A DNA stretch of 50,807 nucleotides from CAZNFR01 sp964572225 (GTDB taxonomy: Bacteria; Bacteroidota; Bacteroidia; Bacteroidales; GCA-2748055), in the NCBI GenBank assembly GCA_964572225.1, contig CAZNFR010000020.1:1-50807 (forward strand), given 5' to 3'. How positions within the stretch are numbered: position 1 is the stretch's first letter; the number at the start of each line of letters is the position of its first letter. The notes below the pieces were generated by a model that did not search any database, was not told where the DNA came from, and worked only from the letters and a program-made list of their open reading frames with translations. Of the stretch, positions 23,128-33,323 are shown piece by piece. Made by a program: the position numbers and the translations under genes.

Positions 23128-25485
23128 TCATCCATCCTTTTCCAAAATAGTGAAGGGGACAACGATCTGATTTCCATCTTCATCCGTAAGGGTTAACCTG
23201 TGATCTCCCTCAGGGATTACCATCTCCATTTTATGAAAGCGGTTGGTTTCACCAATGTATTCATTATCGATACTCCAAAAAAGAATGGAGGAAGGATTTC
23301 GGTGTGCTGCCTCAAATACTACCCTGCCTTTTTTCCCATCGTATTCATAGGGAATGTAAATACGCGATCCGGGCTCGGGATAAATGATCTGTATCTGCTC
23401 GATGTTATCCGGACCTTTGCAATCAACATGAACAGGAGGTAAATCTTTGTAGTCAATTTCGTTTTGTTTGTAATACCATTCCTCCGCCGGAGGAAGTACA
23501 AACCAATTGCGTTGGAGTATTCCGGCCGATTCAAAGCAATGCCTGAAAACCCTGAATTGCCCGGTGGGATCAAGGTGGATACGCCTGTGATAGGGACAGG
23601 TTTTACCGGATTTGCCTGCCGGGGATATCCAGGCAGTGTCAGAATCACAATACCTTCCGGACAGGTACCCGCTCACTTTACAAACAGGAACCTTTGTAAG
23701 GTCATCATAGGGAGTTTCAAACCAGGGGGTTTCCGGCAGTGCATTAAATACATCGAACATTACCGGAGCCGAAGTGGAAAGTCCGGTAAGTCCGGGCCTA
23801 CCCTCACCGCTTGCATTCCCGGTCCAAACCGCAACCACATACTCGGGGGTGATCCCTACAGCCCAGGCATCCCGGAATCCGAAACTTGTCCCGGTTTTCC
23901 ACGCAAGTTTCCTGCCCGAACTGAAGTTTTTCCAACCCAATTCTATATCAGGTCTTTTTAGTTCCCTTAAGGCCTCAAAGCACAACCAGACAGATCCGGC
24001 TCCCAGTAACCCCTGCTCTTCTGGAATCCTCTGCACCCCTGCATCTGTTCTTAAAACCTCAGGCATCCTCCAGTCATTTCTATAATAGGAACCTTTTTCC
24101 CGTGTGTAATGAGTTAAAACCCTGGCCATGCTGCTGTAAATTCCTGCAAGTTCAAAAAGGGAGGTCTCCGCACCTCCCAGGATAAGACTTAATCCATAAT
24201 GATCCGAAGGGTAACGCAAGCCTTTGAACCCCATCGATTTAAGATCCTGATGAAATCGATTTACACCATACCTGTTCAACATTCTGACCGATGGGACATT
24301 CAGGGAACGAATCAAAGCTTCCGACGCAGGAATGACCCCATGGTAACCACGGTCAAAGTTTTTGGGACTATAATTGCCATAGCGGGTTGGAATATCTGGA
24401 ATTAGAGTATGCGGAAGGATTTCTCCCCTGCTCAGCATTTGAGCGTACAACAGAGGTTTCAGAATGCTTCCGGTACTCCGTTGAGAAAAAATTATATCCA
24501 CATCGCCGCCATATTCAGGATGCAAGCTGTTGCGAATATTTCCGACATAGGCCAGGATTTCACCAGATTCCACTTCCACCACAATACACGCTGCATTAAA
24601 AACCCCGTTGCCATACAAGGACTTTTTATGCTCTTCGAGAATGAAATTAACCCTTTCCTGCAAAACCGGATCAATCCCTGTATAATACTTGCCAGGACCA
24701 TTTTCAATCTTAATCCTCTCTGTGAGATGATAGGCTATATTGGTCAGTGGTTCAGGAAAATGAGGAATCATTTCTTTTTTAGATAACACGTACTCAAAAG
24801 AATCAATCAGATTTTGCTCAAGCATTTTCTCAAGCAGACGGTCCCGTTTTTCTTTCAGGATGTTACGATTCCGACCCGGGTGAATCAGAGAAGGTGCGTT
24901 TGGTAACACAGCAAGCAGAGCAGTTTCGGCAAGGGAAAGCTTAAATGGACTCAAACTGAAATACCTGTGGGCTGCAGCCTCAAGTCCAACTACATTTCCG
25001 CCAAAGGGAGCATTTGAAGCATACATCCTGAGGATTTCCTCCTTGGAATACCTGAGTTCCAACTGAAGAGCAAGGATTATCTCGATAAGCTTTTCCTTTA
25101 GGGTTCTGGGCTTCCCTTTGCGCGCCAATCGAATCACCTGCATGGTAAGGGTGCTTCCTCCGCTAATAATTCTTTTTTCCCTGAGGTTTTGTGATGCTGC
25201 TCTGAGAAGGGAAAGGGGATTTATTCCGGGGTGCTGATAAAAGAAGCGGTCTTCAAATAAACGAATGCAGAGATCAAAATTTTCCGGAATACTTTCTGAT
25301 TCCGGAAATCTCCATTGTCCGTCCGATGCAATTCTGGCTCCCAGTAGCTCTCCATTTTTATCATACACAGCTACCGATAATGGATCTTCAAACAGGTTTA
25401 ACGGAAGCGTATTCCAGAGAAAGATCCCGCTAATCAGACCCAGGATCGAATATTTTAGATATTCCTTTTTTTTCACTTTTTTCAT
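23128..25485 (-). CDS. pbpC: Penicillin-binding protein 1C
   Basis: 785 residues. A short cytoplasmic tail and one membrane helix (about 12-27) are followed by the glycosyltransferase domain (catalytic Glu78 in FEDRFFYQHPG, and GGSTLTMQ near 109). The transpeptidase domain has the active Ser340 in SILK, RSLNVPS as SxN and KTGTS as KTG. The C-terminal biPBP_C domain is a beta-rich region ending near 785. It builds and crosslinks peptidoglycan in the periplasm. It starts 25 bases after the alpha-2-macroglobulin gene, the classic pair: the macroglobulin is thought to guard the envelope while PbpC repairs the wall. Confidence 0.96.
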   Translation of the reverse strand: MKKVKKKEYLKYSILGLISGIFLWNTLPLNLFEDPLSVAVYDKNGELLGARIASDGQWRFPESESIPENFDLCIRLFEDRFFYQHPGINPLSLLRAASQNLREKRIISGGSTLTMQVIRLARKGKPRTLKEKLIEIILALQLELRYSKEEILRMYASNAPFGGNVVGLEAAAHRYFSLSPFKLSLAETALLAVLPNAPSLIHPGRNRNILKEKRDRLLEKMLEQNLIDSFEYVLSKKEMIPHFPEPLTNIAYHLTERIKIENGPGKYYTGIDPVLQERVNFILEEHKKSLYGNGVFNAACIVVEVESGEILAYVGNIRNSLHPEYGGDVDIIFSQRSTGSILKPLLYAQMLSRGEILPHTLIPDIPTRYGNYSPKNFDRGYHGVIPASEALIRSLNVPSVRMLNRYGVNRFHQDLKSMGFKGLRYPSDHYGLSLILGGAETSLFELAGIYSSMARVLTHYTREKGSYYRNDWRMPEVLRTDAGVQRIPEEQGLLGAGSVWLCFEALRELKRPDIELGWKNFSSGRKLAWKTGTSFGFRDAWAVGITPEYVVAVWTGNASGEGRPGLTGLSTSAPVMFDVFNALPETPWFETPYDDLTKVPVCKVSGYLSGRYCDSDTAWISPAGKSGKTCPYHRRIHLDPTGQFRVFRHCFESAGILQRNWFVLPPAEEWYYKQNEIDYKDLPPVHVDCKGPDNIEQIQIIYPEPGSRIYIPYEYDGKKGRVVFEAAHRNPSSILFWSIDNEYIGETNRFHKMEMVIPEGDHRLTLTDEDGNQIVVPFTILEKDG

Positions 25486-25510
25486 TACTTCCTTAGGAAG
25501 GAAGAATCTA

Positions 25511-28500
25511 TTATTCCCCAGGCAGACTGACAGTTATCCATTTTCCGGGAATCAACGCCTGGATATTATCATCATACATCGCTTCACAGCTGATACCCGG
25601 CAGATAGTATTTTCCGGCATAGGTTGCAGTCAGCTTATAACCCAGGGTAAGGGTTCTGCCCCTGTAAAGATCAAAGTAACTATAGATCCTGTCATCGCGG
25701 ATATCCTCATACGTCGGAATGTCAAAATTAAGAGAGTTGCTCTCAAATAATCTCTGGTTTTGGATCTCCCAACCGGAAGGAATCAGAAAATTCAGGGCCA
25801 GATCCTCATAATCTCCCAGAACTCCCGGATTGCTGATGGTAAGCACTGCAATAAAATCAGTTCCCTGGGTCAAATTTTCAATATTGATAGGCTTGTTTTG
25901 CATATCCACATAGCGAATGCTTAACGCAAGATTACGGTTCATCGCGTTTTCTTCACCTGCAAGGGGTACTCCCGTTTGAGAAAGACTGACAAATAGGTTA
26001 GAATTACCCGTATTCGTGAGTTTTACTTTTCCTGATACCTGATCTTCAAAGGCCAGATCATGGTGGGCAATGGACTTGTTGGTGGCGACCTTTTCCATGG
26101 CTGAGGCATTCATCCCCAGACTATATTTCAATCCTTCAGAGTTTTCATTCCCGATAAGATAACGGGAAAGGGCCATCAGACAGAAGGCGGTGGTCTGGGT
26201 GCTAAACCAACGTTCAGTGTTTAGTTGGGAGGAGATCTCCCTGATCAGAGGGACTGCTTCGGATCTCATGTTCATGATGGTCATGGCCTCCAGGATAATG
26301 GCCTGGTCTCGGAGTGCCGAACCATAGGTATAATAATGGTTATGGCCATATTCTCTGACTTCCGTCGTTACACCTTTCAGCAATTCCCTTCCAAATTCCT
26401 CCTGTCCTGCCAGTCCGTAAGCGGCTGCAAGGTACCAGGTTGCAATATTGCTCAGGTCTTTTCTCTCTTTTAATCTGTTCATGGCACCCATGGCCGGATC
26501 GCCGGCAAGAGCAAGGGTATACAAACGATAGGCCTGCGATAGCTCCAGGCTTCTCCGGTGCCATTCATGCTCGTATTTTTCACCATACCAACGCCGCGCA
26601 GTTTTCTTTTGATAACTTTTCCATGCGTCCAGTGCAGCTTCGGAAATCTGAAAACCCTGATCCTTCGCTTCCAGCATAAAATGGCCTGCATAGCTGCTGC
26701 CCCAGTCATTTTCAAGGGTGGCTCCGGGCCAGTATCCATAGCCACCGGAAGGCAGCCGGAAAGAGGAAAGTCTTCTGAGGGCAGCTTCCACATTCTTAGA
26801 AGTCATCTTATTCAGTTTTTCACCCGACTCGGTAATTTTGGGCAGATACAACTGTGGAAAAGCTGCCGAAACCGTTTGTTCAATGCACCCATGCGGGTAC
26901 CTGAGCAGGGATTTCAGCCTTCTGCCCGGATCAAAAGGAGGAAGTGACGAGACTTCAAGAATACCTGAATTTGTACCCTTCATTCCGGGAGCTCTATAGT
27001 TCGTCTCCCAACTGCTCCCGGGTTCAAGCACCTTATAGTCGACCGTAGTCACGGGCGGATTTGGGGCCCGTATTTCCAACTCGGTATCATAATGGGCCTT
27101 TTCTTTGCCCGAGCTGACGTGAACACTTACTTTGCCAATTCCGGTTAACTCTTTGACCTTCAAATTCATGAACAAAGTTTTTTCCCCGGTTTCAGTAAAT
27201 TGAACAGAGGATTCTTTTTGCGTGAGTTCAAAGAACTCATTGGTTTCCATCCTGATATTAACATCCCTGATTTTTTCATCCATGGCAAATACGGTGACCG
27301 GAAGTACAATATCCTCACCAGGGCTCAGAACCCGGGGAAGGGTACTGATAACCATCAGGGGTTTTCTGACTGCAGAGGTTTTTTCCGAGCTTCCATACGC
27401 TCCATTTTGTCCTGCAATCAGCATGGTTCTTACCGAGCCTGTATAATTCGGAACCTGAATCTTATGCTTTTTCGTTTTTCCTGGTTCAAGATGATACGGA
27501 CCCAGGAATCTTACCATGGGAGGGAAACGGTTCGCTCTTTTGCCAGGTTCTGTTTCCTCCGCTTCCATATCACCTCCAATACTGAAAATGCCATCAATCC
27601 TGCCCCCGAATGCGCCGAGAACCTCATCGTAAAGATCATAGGTTTTTACGCCCAGAGCTTCACGACTGTAAAAATGATTCCATGGATCCGGGGTCTGAAA
27701 AGCAGTAAGGTCAAGAAGTCCCTCATCCACAATAGCGAGGGTATAGGTCATTTCTTTTTTGCTACTTTCGGATACCTCAACTTCAATCTCCGATTCAGGA
27801 CGAAACTCCTGAGGAATCCCAATTACAGGTTCCAGTTTTGTGCCGGGATTTACCACCGAAAGAGGGATCACTCCGTACATTCTTAAGGGAAGGTCGTTTT
27901 TGGTCCGACTATGAGGCTGGATAAGGGTAATATGCGCATAAACCGTCGGGGCCATTTCAGGAGTCAGAGTAAAACTGAAACGGGTCTCCTCTCCTTCACT
28001 CCTTAACCAGAAATGATCAATTACCTTACTTCCGTTTTCAAGACTCAGGAGGATTCTTGAATTTTCAGGTGCAGGAATGCTCAAAGTGGCGGTTTCGCCC
28101 GTCTGGTATGAGGTTTTATCGGAACTGAATGGGAGTACAACCGCTGCCTGGGGATCATTCCTGGAAGATCTGCCAGCCCAGTCAGGCCAGTCAAAATATA
28201 CGATTTCACTGGAGCTGTGTCCGCTGGAGGGATCTCTGACAAGAATCAGGTACCTTCCCCATTCCGGATAGTTAACAGTAAACCGAAAATTTGATTTTCC
28301 ATCATTACCGGTATTTAGGTTGGTGATGAAGACTTTTTCATTGCCGGACCCGGCAGTAAAAGAGGCCAGATTATCCCCCTGGTTATGCCACCACCATCTC
28401 CATTGAAGTTTATAAACAGAAACATTAATGTTCTTTACACTAATAGGTTCGCCTCTTTCACTTAAAGTAATAATATTAAAAGTATGAAGGGTATCGGTAC

Positions 28501-31096
28501 TCAATAACCCATACCGGTTTCCTTTAGGTTTCTTTACCCCGGTGTAAACTGGATAGGGTGAATAGGGGAAGCGGGTTTTCATTATACTGAAATCTCCTCC
28601 TTCTTCGAAAACACGGGATGTGAAGATTGCATCCACCATGCCTGGAGCCCTTCCTTTCAGGTCGACGGCTGAATTGAAATTTGCCATGCCCTCAGAGTTC
28701 AAGCGCCCCTCGAAGATTACCCTTTCCCGATCCGAAAACCTTTTGGTAAGGTCCGTGAATTTGTAGTCCTTAAATCCGGGAAAGGAGGTAGCGGCAGAAT
28801 TGAAATTCACTTCTATTCTCGCCCTCAGATTTCCTGCTTTGGCCCCATGCAACCAATTTGCAGCAATTTTGCCACTAAGGAAGGAGGATTCGGACCAAAG
28901 CTTTTCACTTCCGAAATCAAGATTGATTTTTAGCCGGTTGGGCTTTACAGTTTCTACACGGAGACTTTTGGAAAAGCTGGCACCTCCCACCTGAACACGT
29001 AGATACCAGAATCCGGTTGGATCATCCGGCAGGGTGGAAGTGTGAAAGGGGTAGAAGCCATGCATTCCCTGATTCACACTCAGACGTTTTTTTATTTTGC
29101 CTGAAGGGTCACTCAATTCAAATATAACCGGATGATTATCCGGTATTTTGTTTTCTTTATCTTCAAGGATAAAATTCAGATAGAGACTATCGCCCGGTCG
29201 CCAGACCCCTCTTTCCCCGTAAATAAAACCTTTTACCCCTTTTTCAGCCATACTGCCTGAAATATCAAACTGACTAAGGGAAAGGGAAGTCCCGGGATCC
29301 AGCCTTAAATATGCCTTATGCTGATCCCTTTCTGCAATTACCAGAAAGGGTCTGGATCCGGTTTTTATCCTGGCGGTCCCTTCCTGATTGGTTGTCACGC
29401 TTCCAAGCAATTGCTGCTGAAAATTGTAGACATTCAGCCGGGCGTTTTCAACCGGTTCTGTGGTAAGCAGATTGGTTACGGCAAAAAACCACTCCTCACC
29501 CGTGGCAGATTTTGCTATGATTCCCAGGTTGGATGCCAGAATGTTCCTGGAAACCTTTCTTCCGTAATAATTATAGTAAGAATCTGAACAGGGATCATCT
29601 CTTTCATCCCAATCATAATACTGGTAATCGTAATTGTAATCCCAGGTGTCCCAGGTAGCGTCCCAATAGGCAAGTTCGGATTCATTTATATCTTCAAAAT
29701 TATCTTCCTCCAGTTTACCGGAGCCGGCTTCCTCATCACCACAGGAATAAAGGGAATGTTTTTTCCTAAAACTGATCTCAATGCGGTATATGGCAGAAGG
29801 TTCGGGCGTAATCAGTTCGGTCAGGTCAAAGGCAAAAGCGTTCCATTCATTAAAATTGATGGGATTTTCAGGGATAAGATCAATGGTTTTTCTTTTGATG
29901 AGTCGCCCCGCCCTTTTTAACTCCTGCTCTCCGTTTAGCCTGTTGACCTGAAGGAACTGAGGAATATTGTTCTCAAAAATCTTGATCACTTTTACATCTA
30001 TGGCTTTCAGGTTTACCGCTTCAAAAGGAAAGATCAGACCTTCCGAATCGGGAAGGATCACACCGTTCCCGGTCAATCTTACCGCAGGTTTAAGTTCTTC
30101 AAAATTGATTGTGACCGATTTCGATTCCGGAAATTTGTATCCCAGAATATTCTGAATTCCTGGAAGCACGGAAAGTTCCAGACTGCCTGATTGTCGTGCA
30201 TTGGGATAAACCCTGATTTCATTGTCGTTTACCGAAAACCTGAGTCCGGTACCATTGCTAAGGGAAATCAGACCGTTAAGATATTGATCCGATTTTACCG
30301 GGTCCGAAAAGACCAGGCTAATGTACTGATCCGGATTTTGAACGATTTTATGGTCCATTAGCACAAAATCCCCCAAAGAGGGAATGGAATATTCCCGTGA
30401 TCCTTCAGTTTCCATTCCCTTAATTTTGTCTGAGTTCCAGGAAACATTTACAGTTTGTGGGTCATCCCTTCGTTCTACACTGTCGATAACAAAATGATGC
30501 TTTTTTCCAGACTCATGATCCCATCTAACGGGCAGGGGATTGCCATTTTGTGATGCTGAAATTATTTCTTGTATGACGGGAGATTCAATAATATCGCTTG
30601 AATTTACCGTTCCCTCGATCCGGTTCCATTTCATATCCGTACTGCTGTAGGTTCTGAGGCCGGCAAATTCTATGTTCAGATTCAGAGGAATGGTATTGAC
30701 TCTGAAAACAAAATCTTCCTTGGCTTTTTTATCCGGGAATATCCTGGATATTTTTACTCGAACCTTGTATTCCCTGCCCGATTCAAGAGGTTGGTCCGGC
30801 CTGAATTCCAAGGTCTGTCGGTTTAACCAATACACAGATCCTTTAACCTCCGGAGAAAAGTCGAAGAAGGTATTTTTTATAGCCTGGGCAGGATCCACCT
30901 CCATGGGATTTTCATTGGCGAACCTAACGGTAATCGGACTGGTTTTGGAGATCAGTCCCGAGGTAAAAGCAAGGATCTCCTGATGAAATCCCGGAGTTTC
31001 AGGGATTTTCTTTTTCCTGTCGCCTGAAGAACAAGAATGAATAAAGATCAGAAGTGATAATACCAGAATAGAGGGGGAGCTTTTCTTAAAAGTCAT
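25511..31096 (-). CDS. Bacterial alpha-2-macroglobulin lipoprotein
   Basis: 1861 residues with a lipobox (SLLIFIHSC), so anchored in the envelope. MG/MG2 domains fill the first 1000 residues, with GFIYGERGVWRPGDSLYLN and EFEPGKTKK-type landmarks. The thioester CIEQ is at Cys1404 in YPHGCIEQT, followed by the alpha-helical TED domain (GGYGYWPG, YTLALAGD). A region at about 449-510 is unusually rich in Asp, Tyr and Trp. Such proteins trap proteases by cleavage of a bait region and covalent thioester bonding. Partner pbpC follows in the same operon. Length is at the long end for the family. Confidence 0.95.
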   Translation of the reverse strand: MTFKKSSPSILVLSLLIFIHSCSSGDRKKKIPETPGFHQEILAFTSGLISKTSPITVRFANENPMEVDPAQAIKNTFFDFSPEVKGSVYWLNRQTLEFRPDQPLESGREYKVRVKISRIFPDKKAKEDFVFRVNTIPLNLNIEFAGLRTYSSTDMKWNRIEGTVNSSDIIESPVIQEIISASQNGNPLPVRWDHESGKKHHFVIDSVERRDDPQTVNVSWNSDKIKGMETEGSREYSIPSLGDFVLMDHKIVQNPDQYISLVFSDPVKSDQYLNGLISLSNGTGLRFSVNDNEIRVYPNARQSGSLELSVLPGIQNILGYKFPESKSVTINFEELKPAVRLTGNGVILPDSEGLIFPFEAVNLKAIDVKVIKIFENNIPQFLQVNRLNGEQELKRAGRLIKRKTIDLIPENPINFNEWNAFAFDLTELITPEPSAIYRIEISFRKKHSLYSCGDEEAGSGKLEEDNFEDINESELAYWDATWDTWDYNYDYQYYDWDERDDPCSDSYYNYYGRKVSRNILASNLGIIAKSATGEEWFFAVTNLLTTEPVENARLNVYNFQQQLLGSVTTNQEGTARIKTGSRPFLVIAERDQHKAYLRLDPGTSLSLSQFDISGSMAEKGVKGFIYGERGVWRPGDSLYLNFILEDKENKIPDNHPVIFELSDPSGKIKKRLSVNQGMHGFYPFHTSTLPDDPTGFWYLRVQVGGASFSKSLRVETVKPNRLKINLDFGSEKLWSESSFLSGKIAANWLHGAKAGNLRARIEVNFNSAATSFPGFKDYKFTDLTKRFSDRERVIFEGRLNSEGMANFNSAVDLKGRAPGMVDAIFTSRVFEEGGDFSIMKTRFPYSPYPVYTGVKKPKGNRYGLLSTDTLHTFNIITLSERGEPISVKNINVSVYKLQWRWWWHNQGDNLASFTAGSGNEKVFITNLNTGNDGKSNFRFTVNYPEWGRYLILVRDPSSGHSSSEIVYFDWPDWAGRSSRNDPQAAVVLPFSSDKTSYQTGETATLSIPAPENSRILLSLENGSKVIDHFWLRSEGEETRFSFTLTPEMAPTVYAHITLIQPHSRTKNDLPLRMYGVIPLSVVNPGTKLEPVIGIPQEFRPESEIEVEVSESSKKEMTYTLAIVDEGLLDLTAFQTPDPWNHFYSREALGVKTYDLYDEVLGAFGGRIDGIFSIGGDMEAEETEPGKRANRFPPMVRFLGPYHLEPGKTKKHKIQVPNYTGSVRTMLIAGQNGAYGSSEKTSAVRKPLMVISTLPRVLSPGEDIVLPVTVFAMDEKIRDVNIRMETNEFFELTQKESSVQFTETGEKTLFMNLKVKELTGIGKVSVHVSSGKEKAHYDTELEIRAPNPPVTTVDYKVLEPGSSWETNYRAPGMKGTNSGILEVSSLPPFDPGRRLKSLLRYPHGCIEQTVSAAFPQLYLPKITESGEKLNKMTSKNVEAALRRLSSFRLPSGGYGYWPGATLENDWGSSYAGHFMLEAKDQGFQISEAALDAWKSYQKKTARRWYGEKYEHEWHRRSLELSQAYRLYTLALAGDPAMGAMNRLKERKDLSNIATWYLAAAYGLAGQEEFGRELLKGVTTEVREYGHNHYYTYGSALRDQAIILEAMTIMNMRSEAVPLIREISSQLNTERWFSTQTTAFCLMALSRYLIGNENSEGLKYSLGMNASAMEKVATNKSIAHHDLAFEDQVSGKVKLTNTGNSNLFVSLSQTGVPLAGEENAMNRNLALSIRYVDMQNKPINIENLTQGTDFIAVLTISNPGVLGDYEDLALNFLIPSGWEIQNQRLFESNSLNFDIPTYEDIRDDRIYSYFDLYRGRTLTLGYKLTATYAGKYYLPGISCEAMYDDNIQALIPGKWITVSLPGE

Positions 31097-31196
31097 GACC
31101 GGAGGGATTAATTTGCAATAAATTTAATCGAAATAATTCTTGCACTCAATCTTAATCTTAAATAGTTGATAATTATTTAAGAGCCCTTGAAATTAT

Positions 31197-31574
31197 TCAA
31201 ATCCTTTTCTTCAGGGAATCGATAAGGGATCTCAATGCCCGGTCAATCACAGTGTATTCTTCCTCTCGGGAGGAGGTATAAATAAAGAAAAGATCCAATC
31301 CGGCAGATCCGGAAATTAATGATTCTTCCAATTCAGGTTGGTTAAGTCGATAAGATTCACGCATTCTTCGTTTGAGACGGTTTCGGTCAACCGCTTTCCT
31401 GAACTTCCGGCCGGGCACCGTAAATCCGGTTTTTACCGGGGTTGAGTTCTCTGCCCGGACACGATACATAAGCTTTAGAGGGTACTTGTACAGATGAATA
31501 CCCGAATCAAACAATCCTGAGATTGATTTACTGTTTTTAAGCCTCTGACCTTTGGAAAACCGGAATCTGTTCAT
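31197..31574 (-). CDS. rnpA: Ribonuclease P protein component
   Basis: 125 residues with the RNR signature FRKAVDRNRLKRRMRE near residue 58-73. RnpA supports the catalytic RNA of RNase P in 5' maturation of tRNA. It starts MNRFRFSKGQRLKN. The ATG abuts the T-run of an intrinsic terminator after hemD, so its ribosome-binding region lies inside the hairpin's 3' arm. The gene order DUF4271-hemD-rnpA is common in Bacteroidota. No rpmH is adjacent. Confidence 0.95.
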   Translation of the reverse strand: MNRFRFSKGQRLKNSKSISGLFDSGIHLYKYPLKLMYRVRAENSTPVKTGFTVPGRKFRKAVDRNRLKRRMRESYRLNQPELEESLISGSAGLDLFFIYTSSREEEYTVIDRALRSLIDSLKKRI

Positions 31575-31615
31575 AAAAAAAGCTCCCGTTTTTAAAGTTA
31601 CAAAAAAACGGGAGC
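31575..31615 (-). terminator. Terminator-like hairpin between hemD and rnpA
   Basis: A 12-pair perfect stem (GCTCCCGTTTTT at 31582-31593 with AAAAACGGGAGC at 31604-31615) encloses a 10-base loop. On the minus strand it is followed by seven T at 31575-31581, which touch the rnpA ATG at 31572-31574. It has all the parts of an intrinsic terminator after hemD. Confidence 0.85.
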
Positions 31616-31638
31616 CTCAATGAAAATCTTTTAAACAC

Positions 31639-32400
31639 TTACTTTTTTCCGTTCTTATTGAAATCCCTAATGAACTGTTCAAGGGCCATGGTCATGGAAG
31701 GCGCATTAGGCATGGGGGCGGTTATATCCAGCCTGAGTCCTGCTTCCTCGGCAGCTTTGGCAGTTTTGGTACCCCAGGAAGCAATCTTGGTCTCATTCTG
31801 CTTAAAATCAGGGAAGTTTTTAAACAATGACTTGATCCCTGAAGGTGAATAAAAAACAAGGATATCATAATTAACCTCAGCCAGATCGGAAAGATCACTA
31901 CTTACCGTACGATAAAGCATTGCCTTGGTATGCTTGATTTTACCTTTTTGCAAAAGCTTGGGAATTTCTTCCTTGTGCGTATCAGAAAGAGGAACCAGAA
32001 ATCTTTCATCCTTATGCTTCAAAATACTATCCATCAAATCCGGAAATTTGCCGGTCGGACTAAAGAAGATTTTCCTCTTCCTGTAAACAATATACTTCTG
32101 AAGATAGTAAGCTGTTGCTTCCGAAATACAAAAGTATTTCATTGTATCGGGCACGGTTAACCGAAGTTCTTCACACATACGAAAATAATGGTCAATTGCG
32201 TGCTTGCTCGTGAAAATCACAGCGGAGTGTTCAAGGATGTCGATTCTTGACTTGCGGAATTCTTTGACCGATACACCCTCAACCTGAATGAAAGGTCTGA
32301 AATCGATCTTTACATTCTGTTTTTCGGCCAATTCAAAGTAAGGGGATTTGTCTGATTCAGGTTTTGGTTGTGAAACCAAAATTTTTTTGATTCTAGTCAT
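31639..32400 (-). CDS. hemD: Uroporphyrinogen-III synthase
   Basis: 253 residues with the two-domain HemD fold. It starts IKKILVSQPKPE and includes IFTSKHAIDHYF near residue 61 and VFYSPSGIKSLF near 180, the pairs of Ser/Tyr-rich loops around the active cleft. It closes hydroxymethylbilane to uroporphyrinogen III in heme synthesis. It lies 21 bases after the DUF4271 gene, in the same operon, and is followed by a terminator. The c-type cytochromes in this window need heme. Confidence 0.9.
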   Translation of the reverse strand: MTRIKKILVSQPKPESDKSPYFELAEKQNVKIDFRPFIQVEGVSVKEFRKSRIDILEHSAVIFTSKHAIDHYFRMCEELRLTVPDTMKYFCISEATAYYLQKYIVYRKRKIFFSPTGKFPDLMDSILKHKDERFLVPLSDTHKEEIPKLLQKGKIKHTKAMLYRTVSSDLSDLAEVNYDILVFYSPSGIKSLFKNFPDFKQNETKIASWGTKTAKAAEEAGLRLDITAPMPNAPSMTMALEQFIRDFNKNGKK

Positions 32401-32421
32401 AAACTTCTTTTTCTTAATTGG

Positions 32422-33174
32422 TTAGGGAACCGGCATCAAAGAAATTATCAGTTTAATAATTACCAGCAATGGTATAATTTCGAGGCAACAAAGGTACAAA
32501 ATAAAGTAGAATAATAAAACAACATTTTTATATATGAATATAATTTGACGTATTATCCTTAGGAAGTATAGTGCCACAATTGCAGTGAATCCCAGATACA
32601 TAAAAATTTCCTGCAAAATTCCTTTGGAGTAGGCATAAAAGAAAACAACCGGTAGCAGGATGATTCCGAGGATTTTGTTATAAAGCTGATTCTGATACAA
32701 AGCTGCCGTGAAAAGTTTGATCCGGTCAAAGACAACTCCGGTTAGATTCATTACCACAACTCTAAAAAGAGTCATACCAAGAAAAAAGATCAGAAGGATC
32801 CCCATAAGAGATATACCACTGTAGTTAAGGATGGTAAACCCTCTTTTGTATAGGATCAGCCACAGGAACATAGAAATGCTAAAAAAGTAAACTCCAAGCA
32901 GAACCCGGGATATGGCTTTTTGAACCTGATTGGAATCTTTAAAGAGTTGTAGTGAAATCTGATAATTGGATACTGCTTTGAAGTTCAACAGAACAAAACG
33001 AGTGTAAATAACCCGTATCCATGCCAGCAATATAAATCCTGCCAGCAGGCTAACCAAAACCCAGGTTGGTATTATGACCCTCTCGATCGGGAAAGTATGG
33101 GGAAATTGAAGGGCATTGAGCTGAAACCGTAAAAGCAAAAAATCAGGAAATGATCCAAAGTCAAGATGTTCCAT
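32422..33174 (-). CDS. DUF4271 membrane protein
   Basis: 250 residues with about seven hydrophobic helices and few charges, conserved in Bacteroidota as DUF4271 before hemD. PTWVLVSLLAGFILL begins the helices near residue 36. Function is unknown; the steady link with hemD suggests a heme-related or membrane role, which is inference only. It leads its operon with a consensus -7 box at 33208-33215. Confidence 0.8.
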   Translation of the reverse strand: MEHLDFGSFPDFLLLRFQLNALQFPHTFPIERVIIPTWVLVSLLAGFILLAWIRVIYTRFVLLNFKAVSNYQISLQLFKDSNQVQKAISRVLLGVYFFSISMFLWLILYKRGFTILNYSGISLMGILLIFFLGMTLFRVVVMNLTGVVFDRIKLFTAALYQNQLYNKILGIILLPVVFFYAYSKGILQEIFMYLGFTAIVALYFLRIIRQIIFIYKNVVLLFYFILYLCCLEIIPLLVIIKLIISLMPVP

Positions 33175-33207
33175 ATTCAGCCCTAAGATTTATGAACTAT
33201 AACAGGA

Positions 33208-33215
33208 CAAAATTA
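33208..33215 (-). promoter_or_regulatory. -7 promoter element of DUF4271-hemD
   Basis: Minus-strand TAATTTTG matches TAnnTTTG exactly. No clear -33 TTTG is found at 19 bases. The predicted leader is about 27 bases. Confidence 0.5.
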
Positions 33216-33323
33216 CAAAAATCCATTGGGTATTTCGCTTAGATGTCCTTTCTTTTCCCGGGGGGTAGATAAGCTTTGGGGCATGATTTTTGAAGGAGAA
33301 AACGGTTTTAAAATGAGTGTTGA

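Noticed and set aside
27200..27886. 228-codon open frame on the plus strand inside the alpha-2-macroglobulin gene
   Set aside because: It lies wholly antisense to a clear protein domain region and has no recognisable motifs; it is a by-product of codon use on the other strand.
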